From positions 62,001 through 126,000 of the forward strand of contig CAMHOY010000002.1 of assembly GCA_946186915.1 (NCBI GenBank): 64,000 nucleotides of DNA, written 5' to 3'. The translations under genes and the position numbers were made by a program. Source of the DNA: an uncultured Bacteroidales bacterium (GTDB taxonomy: Bacteria > Bacteroidota > Bacteroidia > Bacteroidales > Paludibacteraceae). This document shows positions 33,304 through 42,104 of the stretch, piece after piece. The notes under the pieces are model-generated. The model ran no database searches and was not told the DNA's origin. It saw only the letters and a program-made list of their open reading frames with translations. Numbering within the stretch: the first letter of the stretch is position 1; the number at the start of each line of letters is the position of its first letter.

Positions 33304-33980
33304 TGTATTTCTTGGGTTAATGTACGCCATAGTGCGTCGTCCGGCACCGGAGCTGTTATACATATATTTTCTTTGCTTACAGGGTGAATAAATCCTATTT
33401 TTCGTGCGTGGAGACATATTCCTCCATCCGGGTTAGAGCGCTTGGCGCCGTACTTGAGATCGCCTTTTACCGGACATCCGATGGCAGCCAACTGACAACG
33501 AATCTGATGATGTCTTCCCGTCTCGAGATTTATTTCTAATAACGCATAATTTTCTCCGCGAACAAGGGTGCGATAATTTAAAATAGCCTGCTTCGCACCT
33601 TTCGCATGCGACTTTGCAATATAACTTTTGTTCTGTGATTCGTTCTTTATGAGCCAGTTTTCTAGGCGTGCTTCGGGTTGTTTGGGTGCTCCTTGTACAA
33701 TCGCCCAATAGGTCTTTTTGATCTGCTCATGGCTCTTGAACATCTCGTTCAGGCGGGCAAGCGCTTTGCTCGTTCTGGCAAAGAGCACTACCCCGCTCGT
33801 CGGTCGGTCCAGACGGTGCGTAACACCTAAAAACACCTCTCCGGGCTTATGATATTTCTCTTTGATATACGCTTTTACCATCTCGCTCAGTGGCGTATCG
33901 CCGGTCTTATCGCCCTGCACGATCTCGTTACAGGTCTTGTTGACGGCAATAATATGGTTATCTTCGTACAAAACGACCAT
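33300..33980 (-). CDS. RluA-family pseudouridine synthase
   Basis: 226-residue cytoplasmic enzyme that isomerises uridines in rRNA or tRNA. The catalytic motif GVTHRLDRPTSGVVLFA contains the essential Asp, and the family motifs ALLEINLETGRHHQIRCQLA and PVKGDLKYGA are present. There is no S4 RNA-binding domain at the N-terminus (it starts MVVLYEDNHIIAVNK), so it is the short RluA/TruC-like form. Target site unknown. The stop overlaps the pectate lyase start by 4 bases and the gene lies 24 bases after rlmB. Confidence 0.92.
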   Translation of the reverse strand: MVVLYEDNHIIAVNKTCNEIVQGDKTGDTPLSEMVKAYIKEKYHKPGEVFLGVTHRLDRPTSGVVLFARTSKALARLNEMFKSHEQIKKTYWAIVQGAPKQPEARLENWLIKNESQNKSYIAKSHAKGAKQAILNYRTLVRGENYALLEINLETGRHHQIRCQLAAIGCPVKGDLKYGAKRSNPDGGICLHARKIGFIHPVSKENICITAPVPDDALWRTLTQEIQ

Positions 33981-33985
33981 GGTCG

Positions 33986-34020
33986 TTTATTTCAAATTTA
34001 TAATTTATGATTGATGATTT
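33986..34020. repeat. Heptamer array at the rlmB/rluA junction
   Basis: TTTATTT, CAAATTT, ATAATTT, ATGATTG, ATGATTT in phase. The rlmB stop codon and its last codons (NHQS) fall inside the array. Confidence 0.75.
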
Positions 34021-34778
34021 CTTTGTCTTACCGCCTCATAGATGAATACACCGGCGGCAACGGAGACGTTGAGGCTCTCAATGACTCCGGTCATAGGAAG
34101 GCGCACCTGGTCCGTACAGAGTTTAAGGTTCTCCTCATAGATACCTTTCTCTTCCGAGCCCATCACAATACAGGTGGGAACGGTCATATCGACATCGGTA
34201 TAGTTACGCTCCGTATGTTCCGTAGCGGCAATGATACGCAACCCGCTGTCCCGCAAGTACTGGAGCGCGTTTTGGAGGTTCTCCACCTTGCAGATGGGCA
34301 GGGTATGCAAAGCGCCTGCAGACGCTTTGATAGCATCGCCATTGATAGCCGCACTCCCGCGCGTACCTATAATAAGTGCGTGTACACCCGCGCATACACA
34401 TGTGCGGGCGATAGCACCGAAGTTGCGTACATCAGTCACTCCGTCCAGAAGCATGAGCAGGGGTGTCTTGCCTTCGTCGTACAAGCTCTGTACGAGATTC
34501 TCGAGCGGATAGAACTCTATCGGACTAAGGAAGGCGATGACACCCTGATGGTTCTTGTCCGTAAACTGGTTCAGTTTCTCCACCGGCACACGTTGGACGG
34601 GCGTACTTGTACCTTCAAGTTTCAGCAACAGTTCTCGTCCGATAGCGGAACTCATATCGCGACGCAGCAGCACTTTATCCAGTACTTTGCCCGCCTCGAT
34701 AGCCTCTATCACAGCACGAATACCGAAGATCATCTCCTTCTCTTTCGGTCGCTTGGTGTCGTATTTATGATTGATCAT
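34005..34778 (-). CDS. rlmB: RlmB-type 23S rRNA 2'-O-methyltransferase (SPOUT)
   Basis: TrmH/SpoU-family methyltransferase, most like RlmB, which methylates G2251 of 23S rRNA. The N-terminal substrate-binding domain starts IFGIRAVIEAIEAGKVLDKV. SPOUT motifs: motif 1 LDGVTDVRNFGAIARTC, motif 2 IVMGSEEKGIYEE, motif 3 VRLPMTGVIESLNVSVAAGV (knot). Length 257. Both ends are built from heptamer repeats: the first codons (MINHKYDTK) and the last (NHQS). An internal ATG at 34733 (MIFGIRAV) is the more conserved possible start. Confidence 0.9.
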   Translation of the reverse strand: MINHKYDTKRPKEKEMIFGIRAVIEAIEAGKVLDKVLLRRDMSSAIGRELLLKLEGTSTPVQRVPVEKLNQFTDKNHQGVIAFLSPIEFYPLENLVQSLYDEGKTPLLMLLDGVTDVRNFGAIARTCVCAGVHALIIGTRGSAAINGDAIKASAGALHTLPICKVENLQNALQYLRDSGLRIIAATEHTERNYTDVDMTVPTCIVMGSEEKGIYEENLKLCTDQVRLPMTGVIESLNVSVAAGVFIYEAVRQRNHQS

Positions 34779-34804
34779 TTATGATTTATGGTTTATGATT
34801 TATG
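34763..34804. repeat. ATTTATG heptamer array at the fabG/rlmB junction
   Basis: Six units in phase: ATTTATG, ATTGATC, ATTTATG, ATTTATG, GTTTATG, ATTTATG. The fabG stop (34800-34802) and the annotated rlmB start (34778) are both inside it. Confidence 0.9.
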
Positions 34805-35540
34805 CCATGGCGCCATTTACCTGAATCACCTGCCCTGAGACATACGAACTGAGGTCAGATGCCAGGAATAAGGCTACTTTTGCTACTTCTTCCGGTTCGC
34901 CACCACGGCGCATCGGGATGAGTGTTACAAATTGCTTGAGCGTCTCCTCCGGCAGGGCTTTGGTCATGTCTGTCAAGATGAATCCCGGGGCAATGGCATT
35001 GGCACGGACGCCACGGGAACCCAGTTCTTTAGCTACAGACTTCGTGAGAGCGATGATGCCGGCTTTAGAAGCGGCGTAGTTCGCTTGTCCGGCATTACCA
35101 TTGATGCCGACTACAGAACTGAGGGAAATGATTGAACCGCTGCGTTGACGCATCATAACCGGCGTCACGGCATGCGTGAAGTTAAACGCCGACTTGAGGT
35201 TCACTTGTATTACCTGATCCCATTGCTGCTCTGTCATACGCATCAGTAGTGTATCGCGCGTAATACCTGCGTTGTTCACGAGTATATCTACGCTACCGAA
35301 ATCCGCAGCTACCTGCTCAACCACTTTATGCGCCTCGTCGAAATCAGCGGCATTGGAAGCATAGAACTGCACTTTCACACCCAACGCAGCGATTTCGTCG
35401 CGTGTGGCTTGGGCGGCCTCGTTCAGCTCCAGGTCCGTAAAAGCGATATTCGCCCCCTCGCGGGCAAAAGCGAGAGCTATCTGTTTACCGATACCACGGG
35501 CAGCACCCGTGATGATGGCTGTCTTAGATGCTAATAACAT
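34800..35540 (-). CDS. fabG: 3-oxoacyl-ACP reductase
   Basis: Short-chain dehydrogenase that reduces 3-oxoacyl-ACP in fatty acid elongation. 246 residues from the ATG at 35540; an upstream TTG in frame is less likely. Motifs: TGAARGIGKQIALA (NADPH loop), NNAGITRDTLLMRM, SSVVGINGNAGQANYAASKAG with the catalytic Ser, Tyr and Lys, and IAPGFILTDMT. It starts 1 base after the lptC stop. Being next to envelope genes fits lipid A or membrane lipid supply, but fabG is usually central to all fatty acid synthesis. Confidence 0.95.
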   Translation of the reverse strand: MLLASKTAIITGAARGIGKQIALAFAREGANIAFTDLELNEAAQATRDEIAALGVKVQFYASNAADFDEAHKVVEQVAADFGSVDILVNNAGITRDTLLMRMTEQQWDQVIQVNLKSAFNFTHAVTPVMMRQRSGSIISLSSVVGINGNAGQANYAASKAGIIALTKSVAKELGSRGVRANAIAPGFILTDMTKALPEETLKQFVTLIPMRRGGEPEEVAKVALFLASDLSSYVSGQVIQVNGAMA

Positions 35541-35541
35541 G

Positions 35542-36240
35542 TTATTTTGTTGCAAATTTAAATTTTGATTGTTCCTTGGTCTTTTCCTTGGGTTGATTCG
35601 TCTGCTCTTTCACTGGCCCTTCTGTCTGCTCTTTCTTCGGTTCTTCTATCTGCTCTTTCTGCAGTTCTTCTTGTTCATCATCGATAGGGAAGACGCCCGT
35701 TGGATGCATGATGGTATATTTGCTCATCTCTTCGTTGGACTCGAACCCTACTCCCTCGATGATACTCTTCTCGCGCGTGATATGAATGGCAGAGTCGGAA
35801 TACACGCGGTGCAGACGTTGGTCCCATTTGAGTTCCTGGGTATCGAAATGCTCCCCTTTGCGGTTCATGGCATGTACATTGCCTCGTAGCGTCCAATGCT
35901 GGTCTGGTTCGTTATAATACGCGTAATCCGCCTTAAGCGAAGCCTGTACGGTCAATGCTTCATCGAACTGCTCCAGATAGATTCCTTTCGGAAATTCCTG
36001 ATAAGTAGGGTCTTTCTTGTCGAAGACTAACCATTGCACAGTCTCGATTCGGTAACGTGTGATGCCGGAGTCCGAGATGAGCGTAGTAACTGTATCACCG
36101 ACAAGTACCGGCAGCGAATCGCGTGGCGGTACTTGGTCGTGCATCACCTCTTCAGCAGGCGAGCAAGCGAACAAAACGATAGCGAGCAACACGAGGTTGC
36201 TCGCTATCAATGTCTTATCGGATAGTGGTTGTTTCACCAA
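35542..36240 (-). CDS. lptC: LPS export protein LptC (lipoprotein form)
   Basis: Bitopic or lipid-anchored periplasmic component that passes lipopolysaccharide from the LptBFG transporter to LptA. 232 residues. A hydrophobic N-terminus (LIASNLVLLAIVLFAC) ends with a Cys in a lipobox-like context. The conserved core includes IETVQWLVFDKKDPTYQEFPKG, QASLKADYAYYNEPDQHWTLRG (split) and DTQELKWDQRLHRVYSD. The tail after about residue 185 is a charged repeat (KEQIEEPK, KEQTEGPV, KEQTNQPK) built from a 24-bp DNA repeat. It overlaps the TPR gene by 26 bases. Confidence 0.85.
   Translation of the reverse strand: MVKQPLSDKTLIASNLVLLAIVLFACSPAEEVMHDQVPPRDSLPVLVGDTVTTLISDSGITRYRIETVQWLVFDKKDPTYQEFPKGIYLEQFDEALTVQASLKADYAYYNEPDQHWTLRGNVHAMNRKGEHFDTQELKWDQRLHRVYSDSAIHITREKSIIEGVGFESNEEMSKYTIMHPTGVFPIDDEQEELQKEQIEEPKKEQTEGPVKEQTNQPKEKTKEQSKFKFATK
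35601..35672. repeat. 24-bp tandem repeat in the lptC tail
   Basis: Three units on plus, each starting TCTGCTCTTTC: 35601-35624, 35625-35648, 35649-35672. They encode 8-residue Lys-Glu-Gln-rich units. Confidence 0.85.
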
Positions 36241-37639
36241 TCCAACCTCCTACGTAATAGGTAGAGCCGGAGAACTCATTCGGCAGGTCGAAACGCTCCT
36301 CTTTGGTCGGGAAGTATTTCGCATAACTGGAAATACAGTCATTAGCAGCTGCTTCAACCGAAGGATCGATCTGCTTTGCCTTTACGAATTTATCTACAGC
36401 TGCCCAGTAAACGGTCTTGTTAAGGATCGTACCTTTCGGATCATTTCCATACAGACGGGTAGCTGCATAGGCCATACCGATGATGATATAACAACGTCCC
36501 TGACCTTTGGTCATACCGAGCGATGTCAGCGTAGCGATTGAAGCCTGCGCATAACGACGTGCTTCCGGATAGCGCTTGAGGTTCGAGTAGCAATATACAG
36601 CCGCATTGTACTGGTAGTCCGCTACATCCTCATATTCTTCGTCAACGGTAGCGAGTTGGATAGCCTGGTCGTAGTACTTCACAGCAGCTTCGTAATCACC
36701 TTTCTTGGCAGCCATTGAAGCGCAGCCGGCAGCGGACTCGTCCGTAGGTTGCAGTTTATGCGCAGCCTCGCAAGCAGCGAAATACACATCACTCTCCGTA
36801 CAACGTACACGCTTGTAGAGTTTTACGATTTTCTGGAGCACATCGAGGTTCGTCTTATTCTCCTCTACGTCATCCGCGTATAACTCGTCCAGCTTTTTGC
36901 AGTCCGCAGCACCTGAGATAGCGAAGATATTATCTACGTAGTCTTTCTGCCTAGACGCCAGTTCCGCATTCTTGTTATTTGGATCAGCAGCTTGGTCAGC
37001 CAACAGACCGCTTGCCAACTCGTAATCTCCGATCAGATCTTCAGCCTTGTCGTCCGGATTTGCTTTATAGAGCGCATACGAAACGTCTACCAGAGCTTTG
37101 AGAACAGCCATCTTACTCTTGATACCCATGCCTTCAGCGGACTTACGCAAGCACTCACGTGCATCATCATACTTGCTCTCTCCATAGAAATCAATGTATG
37201 CCAGTCCCTTCTCGCCAAGGATATACGCTTTCGGGTACTTGGGATCATTACCGAAATACTTGATACGCTTGTTTTGCATCTCAATAGCAAGTTTAGCCAA
37301 ACGCTCTTTCTCCGCCTTGTCTGCCGTAGCTTGATACAAAGCCTCTACAATCTTAGCACCGTCAGAATAGATGGACTTGTTTGCATTCGGGCAAGTGGTA
37401 TATACTTCCCACCAAGGCTCGTATGCGTCTGCATACATCTTGTTCTTCACTGCTTCATGGAAGAGCGATACGTTCATCACACACTCCTCGGTGATAACCG
37501 GTTCCGCATCATCTTTGTCCTCGTCATCGACTTCTGCCTTAACGACTTCCACTTCTCCTACTTTCTTCGGTTTTTTAGCACATGCCATAGCCGGGATAGC
37601 GGCTACGAGTGCCAATACAACTAATGTCTTGAATTTCAT
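36215..37639 (-). CDS. Periplasmic TPR-repeat protein
   Basis: 474 residues with a signal peptide (MKFKTLVVLALVAAIPAMAC; the Cys at 20 could also be a lipobox Cys, but the context AMAC is non-ideal). An acidic stretch (EVDDEDKDDAEP) follows. TPR-like helical pairs occupy most of the rest, clear at KKGDYEAAVKYYDQAIQLA and YSNLKRYPEARRYAQASI. The order coaX, barrel protein, TPR protein, lptC is commonly conserved in Bacteroidales, so a role in outer-membrane assembly is inferred. The last 26 bases overlap lptC. Confidence 0.85.
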   Translation of the reverse strand: MKFKTLVVLALVAAIPAMACAKKPKKVGEVEVVKAEVDDEDKDDAEPVITEECVMNVSLFHEAVKNKMYADAYEPWWEVYTTCPNANKSIYSDGAKIVEALYQATADKAEKERLAKLAIEMQNKRIKYFGNDPKYPKAYILGEKGLAYIDFYGESKYDDARECLRKSAEGMGIKSKMAVLKALVDVSYALYKANPDDKAEDLIGDYELASGLLADQAADPNNKNAELASRQKDYVDNIFAISGAADCKKLDELYADDVEENKTNLDVLQKIVKLYKRVRCTESDVYFAACEAAHKLQPTDESAAGCASMAAKKGDYEAAVKYYDQAIQLATVDEEYEDVADYQYNAAVYCYSNLKRYPEARRYAQASIATLTSLGMTKGQGRCYIIIGMAYAATRLYGNDPKGTILNKTVYWAAVDKFVKAKQIDPSVEAAANDCISSYAKYFPTKEERFDLPNEFSGSTYYVGGWIGETTTIR

Positions 37640-37704
37640 AATCGTTTATTTTTGTTGTTAGTTAATATGCATTTACCAGTGGTCCTTACAATTAGCGTGC
37701 CAAA

Positions 37705-38964
37705 CTACAATTTGCGTTTGAAGAACCAGTTCTCTGCGACAGAAATACCTACCGTCAGTCGCAAGTTATTCTCTTCGAGTCCGGCCGGACTACCGCGATG
37801 GGAATACTCGAGTGTGGTATTGACCATTGTGCCGACTCCATATACCGGGAAACCGATACCTATTCCGGCGGTGATACGTTTAGCTCCGATAGATGCCAGG
37901 TATTCATCCTGCACGCTCACACCTGCCCGCCAGCGCATACGGTCCACATATTTACGTCCAAGCGGGTTATGCTGGTACTCAACACCAATTGCCATACGGT
38001 CGCGGTCACGCAGACCATTCCTCGAATCACTTCCCAAGTAGCCGTTATACATCGCTGAGCCCATACACTGGCGTTCAAAATCGAAGGCTACCGTCAAGCG
38101 GTTTGCCCATGTATAACTGGCACCTACTCCCCATACCATCGGCAACTCCCATAATCCTTCAATAATAGGAATAGAGTCTTCCGACTGCGTTTCAATAACA
38201 ATCACATCACAGTTCATCTTCATCTTAGGTTCAAAGATTGCACCTGCATTGATTGTGTGATCTCCCCATGTATGAAAGAACTGCGCACCAAAACGCAGAC
38301 GCGGGGTCCTTACGAGCATCAGTTCATCTTGCAACGAAGGCTGTAGTCCTGTCTCTTCGAATGCCAGCGCGCGCATACGTTGAAGGCTGCCCCACATATA
38401 ATAGAAGTTTGCGCCAAGGGCGAAATAGTTGCAAATATTAAAACTCAAACCGGCATACACCTCGCTGATGTTTCCGACACCCTCATAGTCTGTCGTATAG
38501 TGATACGCGCCACCGGCCGTTGAGTCCTTTATAGAGATAGAATAGCCTACTGAACTGTAGGGTGTAAGTCCAAAAGACATTGCAATCCATTGTTTCCACA
38601 ACGGAATTTGGAACGTAAGATACTCAAGGTTTCCGTTTGCCTTGTTGCGCATGCCGCTGGCGTCCTGATAACGGCTCCAAGTTGCGCTAGCTGCTATGTC
38701 CATCATAAAGGTAAGCGTGTCACACGCCGTGAACGAAGCTGGTTGAGAAGGATTGATAGCACGGTTGGAACGCATACCAAGCCCTACTCCACCCATAGCG
38801 CGGTATGCTGTAGGCACATTCTCATTCAAGTCTCCGTACGCGTACCGCGAATAAGGCGAACTGGTCAGGTTCTGCGCAGATAAAGATGAAAGGTGAAAGG
38901 CGAAAAGTGAAAGCATCACCATCCACAAGGCTATTATTCGATATTTTATCCTTTCAATGTTCAT
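37705..38964 (-). CDS. Outer-membrane beta-barrel protein
   Basis: 419 residues. Signal peptide about 1-30 (IIALWMVMLSLFAFHLSSLSAQ), with several codons from a heptamer array. The mature part starts NLTSSPYSRYAYGDLNEN, and conserved AYRAMGGVGLGMRSNRAINPSQPASF resembles FadL/PorV-like barrels of Bacteroidetes. Alternating strands end in NLRLTVGISVAENWFFKRKL with a terminal-strand pattern. Ligand unknown. The 4-base overlap with coaX and position before the TPR and lptC genes suggest a shared transcript. Confidence 0.82.
   Translation of the reverse strand: MNIERIKYRIIALWMVMLSLFAFHLSSLSAQNLTSSPYSRYAYGDLNENVPTAYRAMGGVGLGMRSNRAINPSQPASFTACDTLTFMMDIAASATWSRYQDASGMRNKANGNLEYLTFQIPLWKQWIAMSFGLTPYSSVGYSISIKDSTAGGAYHYTTDYEGVGNISEVYAGLSFNICNYFALGANFYYMWGSLQRMRALAFEETGLQPSLQDELMLVRTPRLRFGAQFFHTWGDHTINAGAIFEPKMKMNCDVIVIETQSEDSIPIIEGLWELPMVWGVGASYTWANRLTVAFDFERQCMGSAMYNGYLGSDSRNGLRDRDRMAIGVEYQHNPLGRKYVDRMRWRAGVSVQDEYLASIGAKRITAGIGIGFPVYGVGTMVNTTLEYSHRGSPAGLEENNLRLTVGISVAENWFFKRKL
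38885..38912. repeat. Heptamer array in the barrel-protein signal peptide
   Basis: GATGAAA, GGTGAAA, GGCGAAA, AGTGAAA in phase on plus. On the coding strand they give LSLFAFHLSS. Confidence 0.8.
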
Positions 38965-39746
38965 TTTTCCTTTTTCAACTTATTATATACTAAAATCGTA
39001 TTCAATCCAATGAGCACCAAGTGCTTTTCGTACCGCAACTGTCTATTCTCGTTACGCGAATTGCGAACATTATTGAGAATATAGGGTGCATTTCCACCGG
39101 TGAGGAAAGTCTGGAAGCCATGTTTCGGACTATCTTGACTCACTATCTTCTCGCGTAGCGTACGCATGTACCCTTTTACTTCATACGCCACTCCGCGTAC
39201 TACTCCTGCTGCAATCGCATCGCGCGTGTTCTTTCCGAAAAGCGGAATCAGTTCGTTCTCGTCCACTTCTACCAATGGCAGTTTTTTCGTCATGCGCTGG
39301 AGGATAGTGAAACGCATCTTCAGGCCCGGTGCAATGTTTCCTCCCAAGTACTCTCCTTCCGCCGAGACGAAGTCGTATGTAATTGCCGAACCACAGTCAA
39401 TGATCAGCAGGTTCTCATTGGGGCATATGCTCTTCGCTCCTACAGCAGCCGCAAGACGATCTTGTCCCAAGGTTTCAGGCGATTCATATCGATTGATAAT
39501 CGGCACAGGCGTCATGTGGTCAAAGAGCACAAAATGCTGCGAACGGCGGTTGAGTGTATTGACTATAGCCGCTTCGATATTCACTACCGATGATATAATA
39601 GAGTCTGTGATCTCATATAAATCAAACAGACGTTCTACGTCCGCGGAGCTGAACTGCTTATAGGTCAGATCTTTAATGATCTTCCCTTCATCCGTCATCA
39701 GCGCCACTTTTGTACGGCTATTTCCCTGGTCAATACACAAATTCAT
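38961..39746 (-). CDS. coaX: Type III pantothenate kinase
   Basis: Phosphorylates pantothenate, first step of coenzyme A synthesis, with no feedback by CoA in characterised members. 261 residues of the ASKHA fold: phosphate-1 NLCIDQGNSRTKVAL, the conserved ETLGQDRLAAAVGA (substrate loop), IIDCGSAITYDFV, GGNIAPGLKMRF. The last codons overlap the barrel gene by 4 bases and the start lies 11 bases after the acyl-CoA ligase stop. Confidence 0.95.
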   Translation of the reverse strand: MNLCIDQGNSRTKVALMTDEGKIIKDLTYKQFSSADVERLFDLYEITDSIISSVVNIEAAIVNTLNRRSQHFVLFDHMTPVPIINRYESPETLGQDRLAAAVGAKSICPNENLLIIDCGSAITYDFVSAEGEYLGGNIAPGLKMRFTILQRMTKKLPLVEVDENELIPLFGKNTRDAIAAGVVRGVAYEVKGYMRTLREKIVSQDSPKHGFQTFLTGGNAPYILNNVRNSRNENRQLRYEKHLVLIGLNTILVYNKLKKEK

Positions 39747-39757
39747 GCCCTTACCCT

Positions 39758-41437
39758 TTATACTCCTGCCGTAGTGTACAGGAAACGCTTGATAGATTTC
39801 TTCGGAGTTTTCTCGAACTCATGGGGATAGAGTTTGACGATAGCTATCTGCTCGTACGCCGCCAACTCGGAGTTGACCTGTTTACGTGCCTCTTCCATCT
39901 GTTCCTCCAACTCCTCACGCGTCATACCGCTGGCATCCACTTCGTTGTAGTCCGGGCAGATGAGCGCCACAAGGCGGTTGTCTTCGTGTTGCAGAACAAG
40001 CGACTCCAAGACGTAAGGCATATTATTGAGCTTTGCTTCTATCTCCTCCGGATAGATATTCTGTCCGCTGGGACCGAGCAACATGGTCTTGCAGCGGCCC
40101 TTGATATACAGGAACCCGTCCTCATCGAGCATTCCGAGGTCTCCGGTACGAAGCCAGCCGTCAGAAGTAAAACTCTCTTTGGTAGCCTGCGGGTTTTTAT
40201 AGTACCCTACCATTGTATTCTCACCACGGACAACGACTTCACCTATACCTTCGGCATTCGGATTAATGATCTTCACCTCCATAATACCAGGCAGCGGGCG
40301 ACCGCAAGAGAATTTACGAGGACCTTCGTTGATCGGTGTGTAACAAATCAATGGAGCGCATTCCGTCATGCCGTAACCCACCGAAACGGGGAATTTGATT
40401 CGGTGGAGGAATGCCTCTACTTCGGGGTTCAGCGGCGCACCACCGATAATCATCTGGCTGAACTCGCCTCCGAAAGCCTGCATGAGTTGTTCGCGAATCT
40501 TCGAACATACCACTTCATCAAGGAACGGTACTTTAAGCACCCAACTTACAGGCGGTTTTTGGATTTGCGGCACAATCATCTTCTTGTATATTTTCTCCAA
40601 AATCAGCGGCACAGAGAGGATGACGGTAGGTTTGACTTCCGAGAATGCCTTCAACAGAATCTTCGGACTTGGCGTACGTCCCACAAGCCATGTATGCCCT
40701 CCGGCGGCAAGACAGGAAAGAAAGTCAAACGCACAACCGTACGCGTGCGCTAAAGGAAGGAAGGTTACGAATCGCGACCCTTTGAACACGATACCGCTCT
40801 CCAATCCGTACCGTACGTTACCAGCGAGCGCATTAAGCGGCGTGATTACACCTTTGCTGAAACCTGTAGTACCGGAAGTATAATTGATGGAGCCAATCTC
40901 GCTATTCGGGCGCTCTTCGAAGTGCAAATCTTTTGCCCAATATCCATTCGGATGCTTTGCTTTGTACTTCTCCGCGATGGCATCATAGTTGATTTTCTTC
41001 GGATCCAAAGCCAATGATATCGGATGCCAATCGTTCAAACTGACCGACGCCAACACCTGCGGGATCTGGTCAAGGTCAATTCCCTCCCAGTTGATATCGC
41101 TTATAAAAAGCAGTTTTGAGCCGGAATGATTGATGATGTGAATGGCATCATTGGCGCGGAAATCCTGCAGAATCGGAACGATAATCGCGCCGTATGTCAC
41201 TGCAGCAAGGTAAACCGTGACCCAATTACTATTGTTACGCCCCATAACGGCAATCTTATCGTTTTTCTTAATACCGCACTCCTTGAAAAGAATATGCAGT
41301 TTCTCGATGTTGATAGCCAATTGGCCGTATGTCAAGGTAACATCCGTCCCATAGTCAGTGACGGCAGGCAGCTCCCAATTCTCTTTGAACGAGCGCTCGT
41401 ACATCTTGACGAAGTTGTATTTTTCTTCGGTCATCAT
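39758..41437 (-). CDS. AMP-forming acyl-CoA ligase (long-chain type)
   Basis: ANL-family enzyme that activates a carboxylic acid through an acyl-adenylate. 559 residues. Motifs: INYTSGTTGFSKGVITP (phosphate loop), VGYGMTECAP, and the hinge TSDGWLRTGDLGMLDEDGF then IKGRCKTMLLGPSGQNIYPEE, typical of long-chain fatty acyl-CoA synthetases. The last residues contain the catalytic Lys region (KTPKKSIKRFLY). No membrane segment is evident. It heads the set coaX-barrel-TPR-lptC-fabG, so it may supply acyl groups to envelope lipids; the substrate is inferred. Confidence 0.9.
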   Translation of the reverse strand: MMTEEKYNFVKMYERSFKENWELPAVTDYGTDVTLTYGQLAINIEKLHILFKECGIKKNDKIAVMGRNNSNWVTVYLAAVTYGAIIVPILQDFRANDAIHIINHSGSKLLFISDINWEGIDLDQIPQVLASVSLNDWHPISLALDPKKINYDAIAEKYKAKHPNGYWAKDLHFEERPNSEIGSINYTSGTTGFSKGVITPLNALAGNVRYGLESGIVFKGSRFVTFLPLAHAYGCAFDFLSCLAAGGHTWLVGRTPSPKILLKAFSEVKPTVILSVPLILEKIYKKMIVPQIQKPPVSWVLKVPFLDEVVCSKIREQLMQAFGGEFSQMIIGGAPLNPEVEAFLHRIKFPVSVGYGMTECAPLICYTPINEGPRKFSCGRPLPGIMEVKIINPNAEGIGEVVVRGENTMVGYYKNPQATKESFTSDGWLRTGDLGMLDEDGFLYIKGRCKTMLLGPSGQNIYPEEIEAKLNNMPYVLESLVLQHEDNRLVALICPDYNEVDASGMTREELEEQMEEARKQVNSELAAYEQIAIVKLYPHEFEKTPKKSIKRFLYTTAGV

Positions 41438-41440
41438 AAT

Positions 41441-41468
41441 GATAAACGATTTACGATTTAACGGTTTA
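41441..41468. repeat. Heptamer array before the acyl-CoA ligase gene
   Basis: GATAAAC, GATTTAC, GATTTAA, CGGTTTA in phase. The stop codon of the upstream gene (41466-41468) is in the last unit. Confidence 0.75.
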
Positions 41469-41873
41469 TTTCTTCACCGGCTTTGCCGTAGTTGCGGGTT
41501 TTGCCACATAGACGGAGTCTACAATGAACTGACTGTTGCCACGCCAAGGCAGTGTACCAAGATAACGCTTCCAGTGAAGCTTCACACCGGTGTTAGATTC
41601 TTCATCCAACTGACGAGCTACGCTTTCTTTTACTACGGAGAACTTAAATTCGTTGGACACAATAGCGCCTTGCGAGTGGGTATTCTTCAATCCTGTCTGA
41701 ATCATTTTGCCCTCGTAGGTCTTGAAGATAAATCCCTCTTTTTGGAAGTAGTTGATATCTCCTTCGTTCACTCCTTCTGCATAGACAAAGCAGAACTTAA
41801 AGAAGATGAAAACGGCGAGTGCCAGAACGGCTATCACCGAGGTCCATGTGATTACTTTTCCTGTTGTACTCAT
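41466..41873 (-). CDS. Conserved single-pass membrane protein
   Basis: 135 residues from the ATG at 41873 (MSTTGKVITWTSVIAVLALA). One helix at about residues 8-28 is followed by a periplasmic part with GDINYFQKEGFIFKTYEGKM, EFKFSVVKESVARQLDE and VKLHWKRYLGTLPWRG. This type is common beside acyl-CoA ligase genes in Bacteroidales and has no assigned function. A longer frame start at 41948 lies over the promoter and is rejected. It is the first gene of the long minus run. Confidence 0.75.
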   Translation of the reverse strand: MSTTGKVITWTSVIAVLALAVFIFFKFCFVYAEGVNEGDINYFQKEGFIFKTYEGKMIQTGLKNTHSQGAIVSNEFKFSVVKESVARQLDEESNTGVKLHWKRYLGTLPWRGNSQFIVDSVYVAKPATTAKPVKK

Positions 41874-41917
41874 ATCGAATATAAATGTTATTTTCGCGTA
41901 TTTCCCAATTTCGGCTG

Positions 41918-41949
41918 CAAAGATACTACAAAAATTGCAAATATGCAAG
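41918..41949 (-). promoter_or_regulatory. Promoter of the long minus-strand run
   Basis: Minus strand CTTG (41946-41949) and TATCTTTG (41918-41925) with 20 bases between. The -33 departs from TTTG by one base. The next clear promoter downstream is only at 26847, so many genes may depend on this one. Confidence 0.6.
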
Positions 41950-42050
41950 TTTTGAGGCTATTTTTTTCGTCAAATAGAATAAAATTCTATATGACACACA
42001 AATAGCATTTGTAAAAATCACCATAATTATGCGACAAAAATGCACGAATA

Positions 42051-42082
42051 TTTGCAAATTTGAAAAAAAAGCAGTAATTTTG
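42051..42082 (+). promoter_or_regulatory. Promoter of fbp
   Basis: TTTG (42051-42054) and TAATTTTG (42075-42082) with 20 bases between; the ATG follows 22 bases later. Confidence 0.7.
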
Positions 42083-42104
42083 CAGCGCAAAATTGTTTAA
42101 TACT

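Noticed and set aside
39710..40753. Plus-strand frame opposite the acyl-CoA ligase
   Set aside because: Shadow frame; no start context, promoter or domains.
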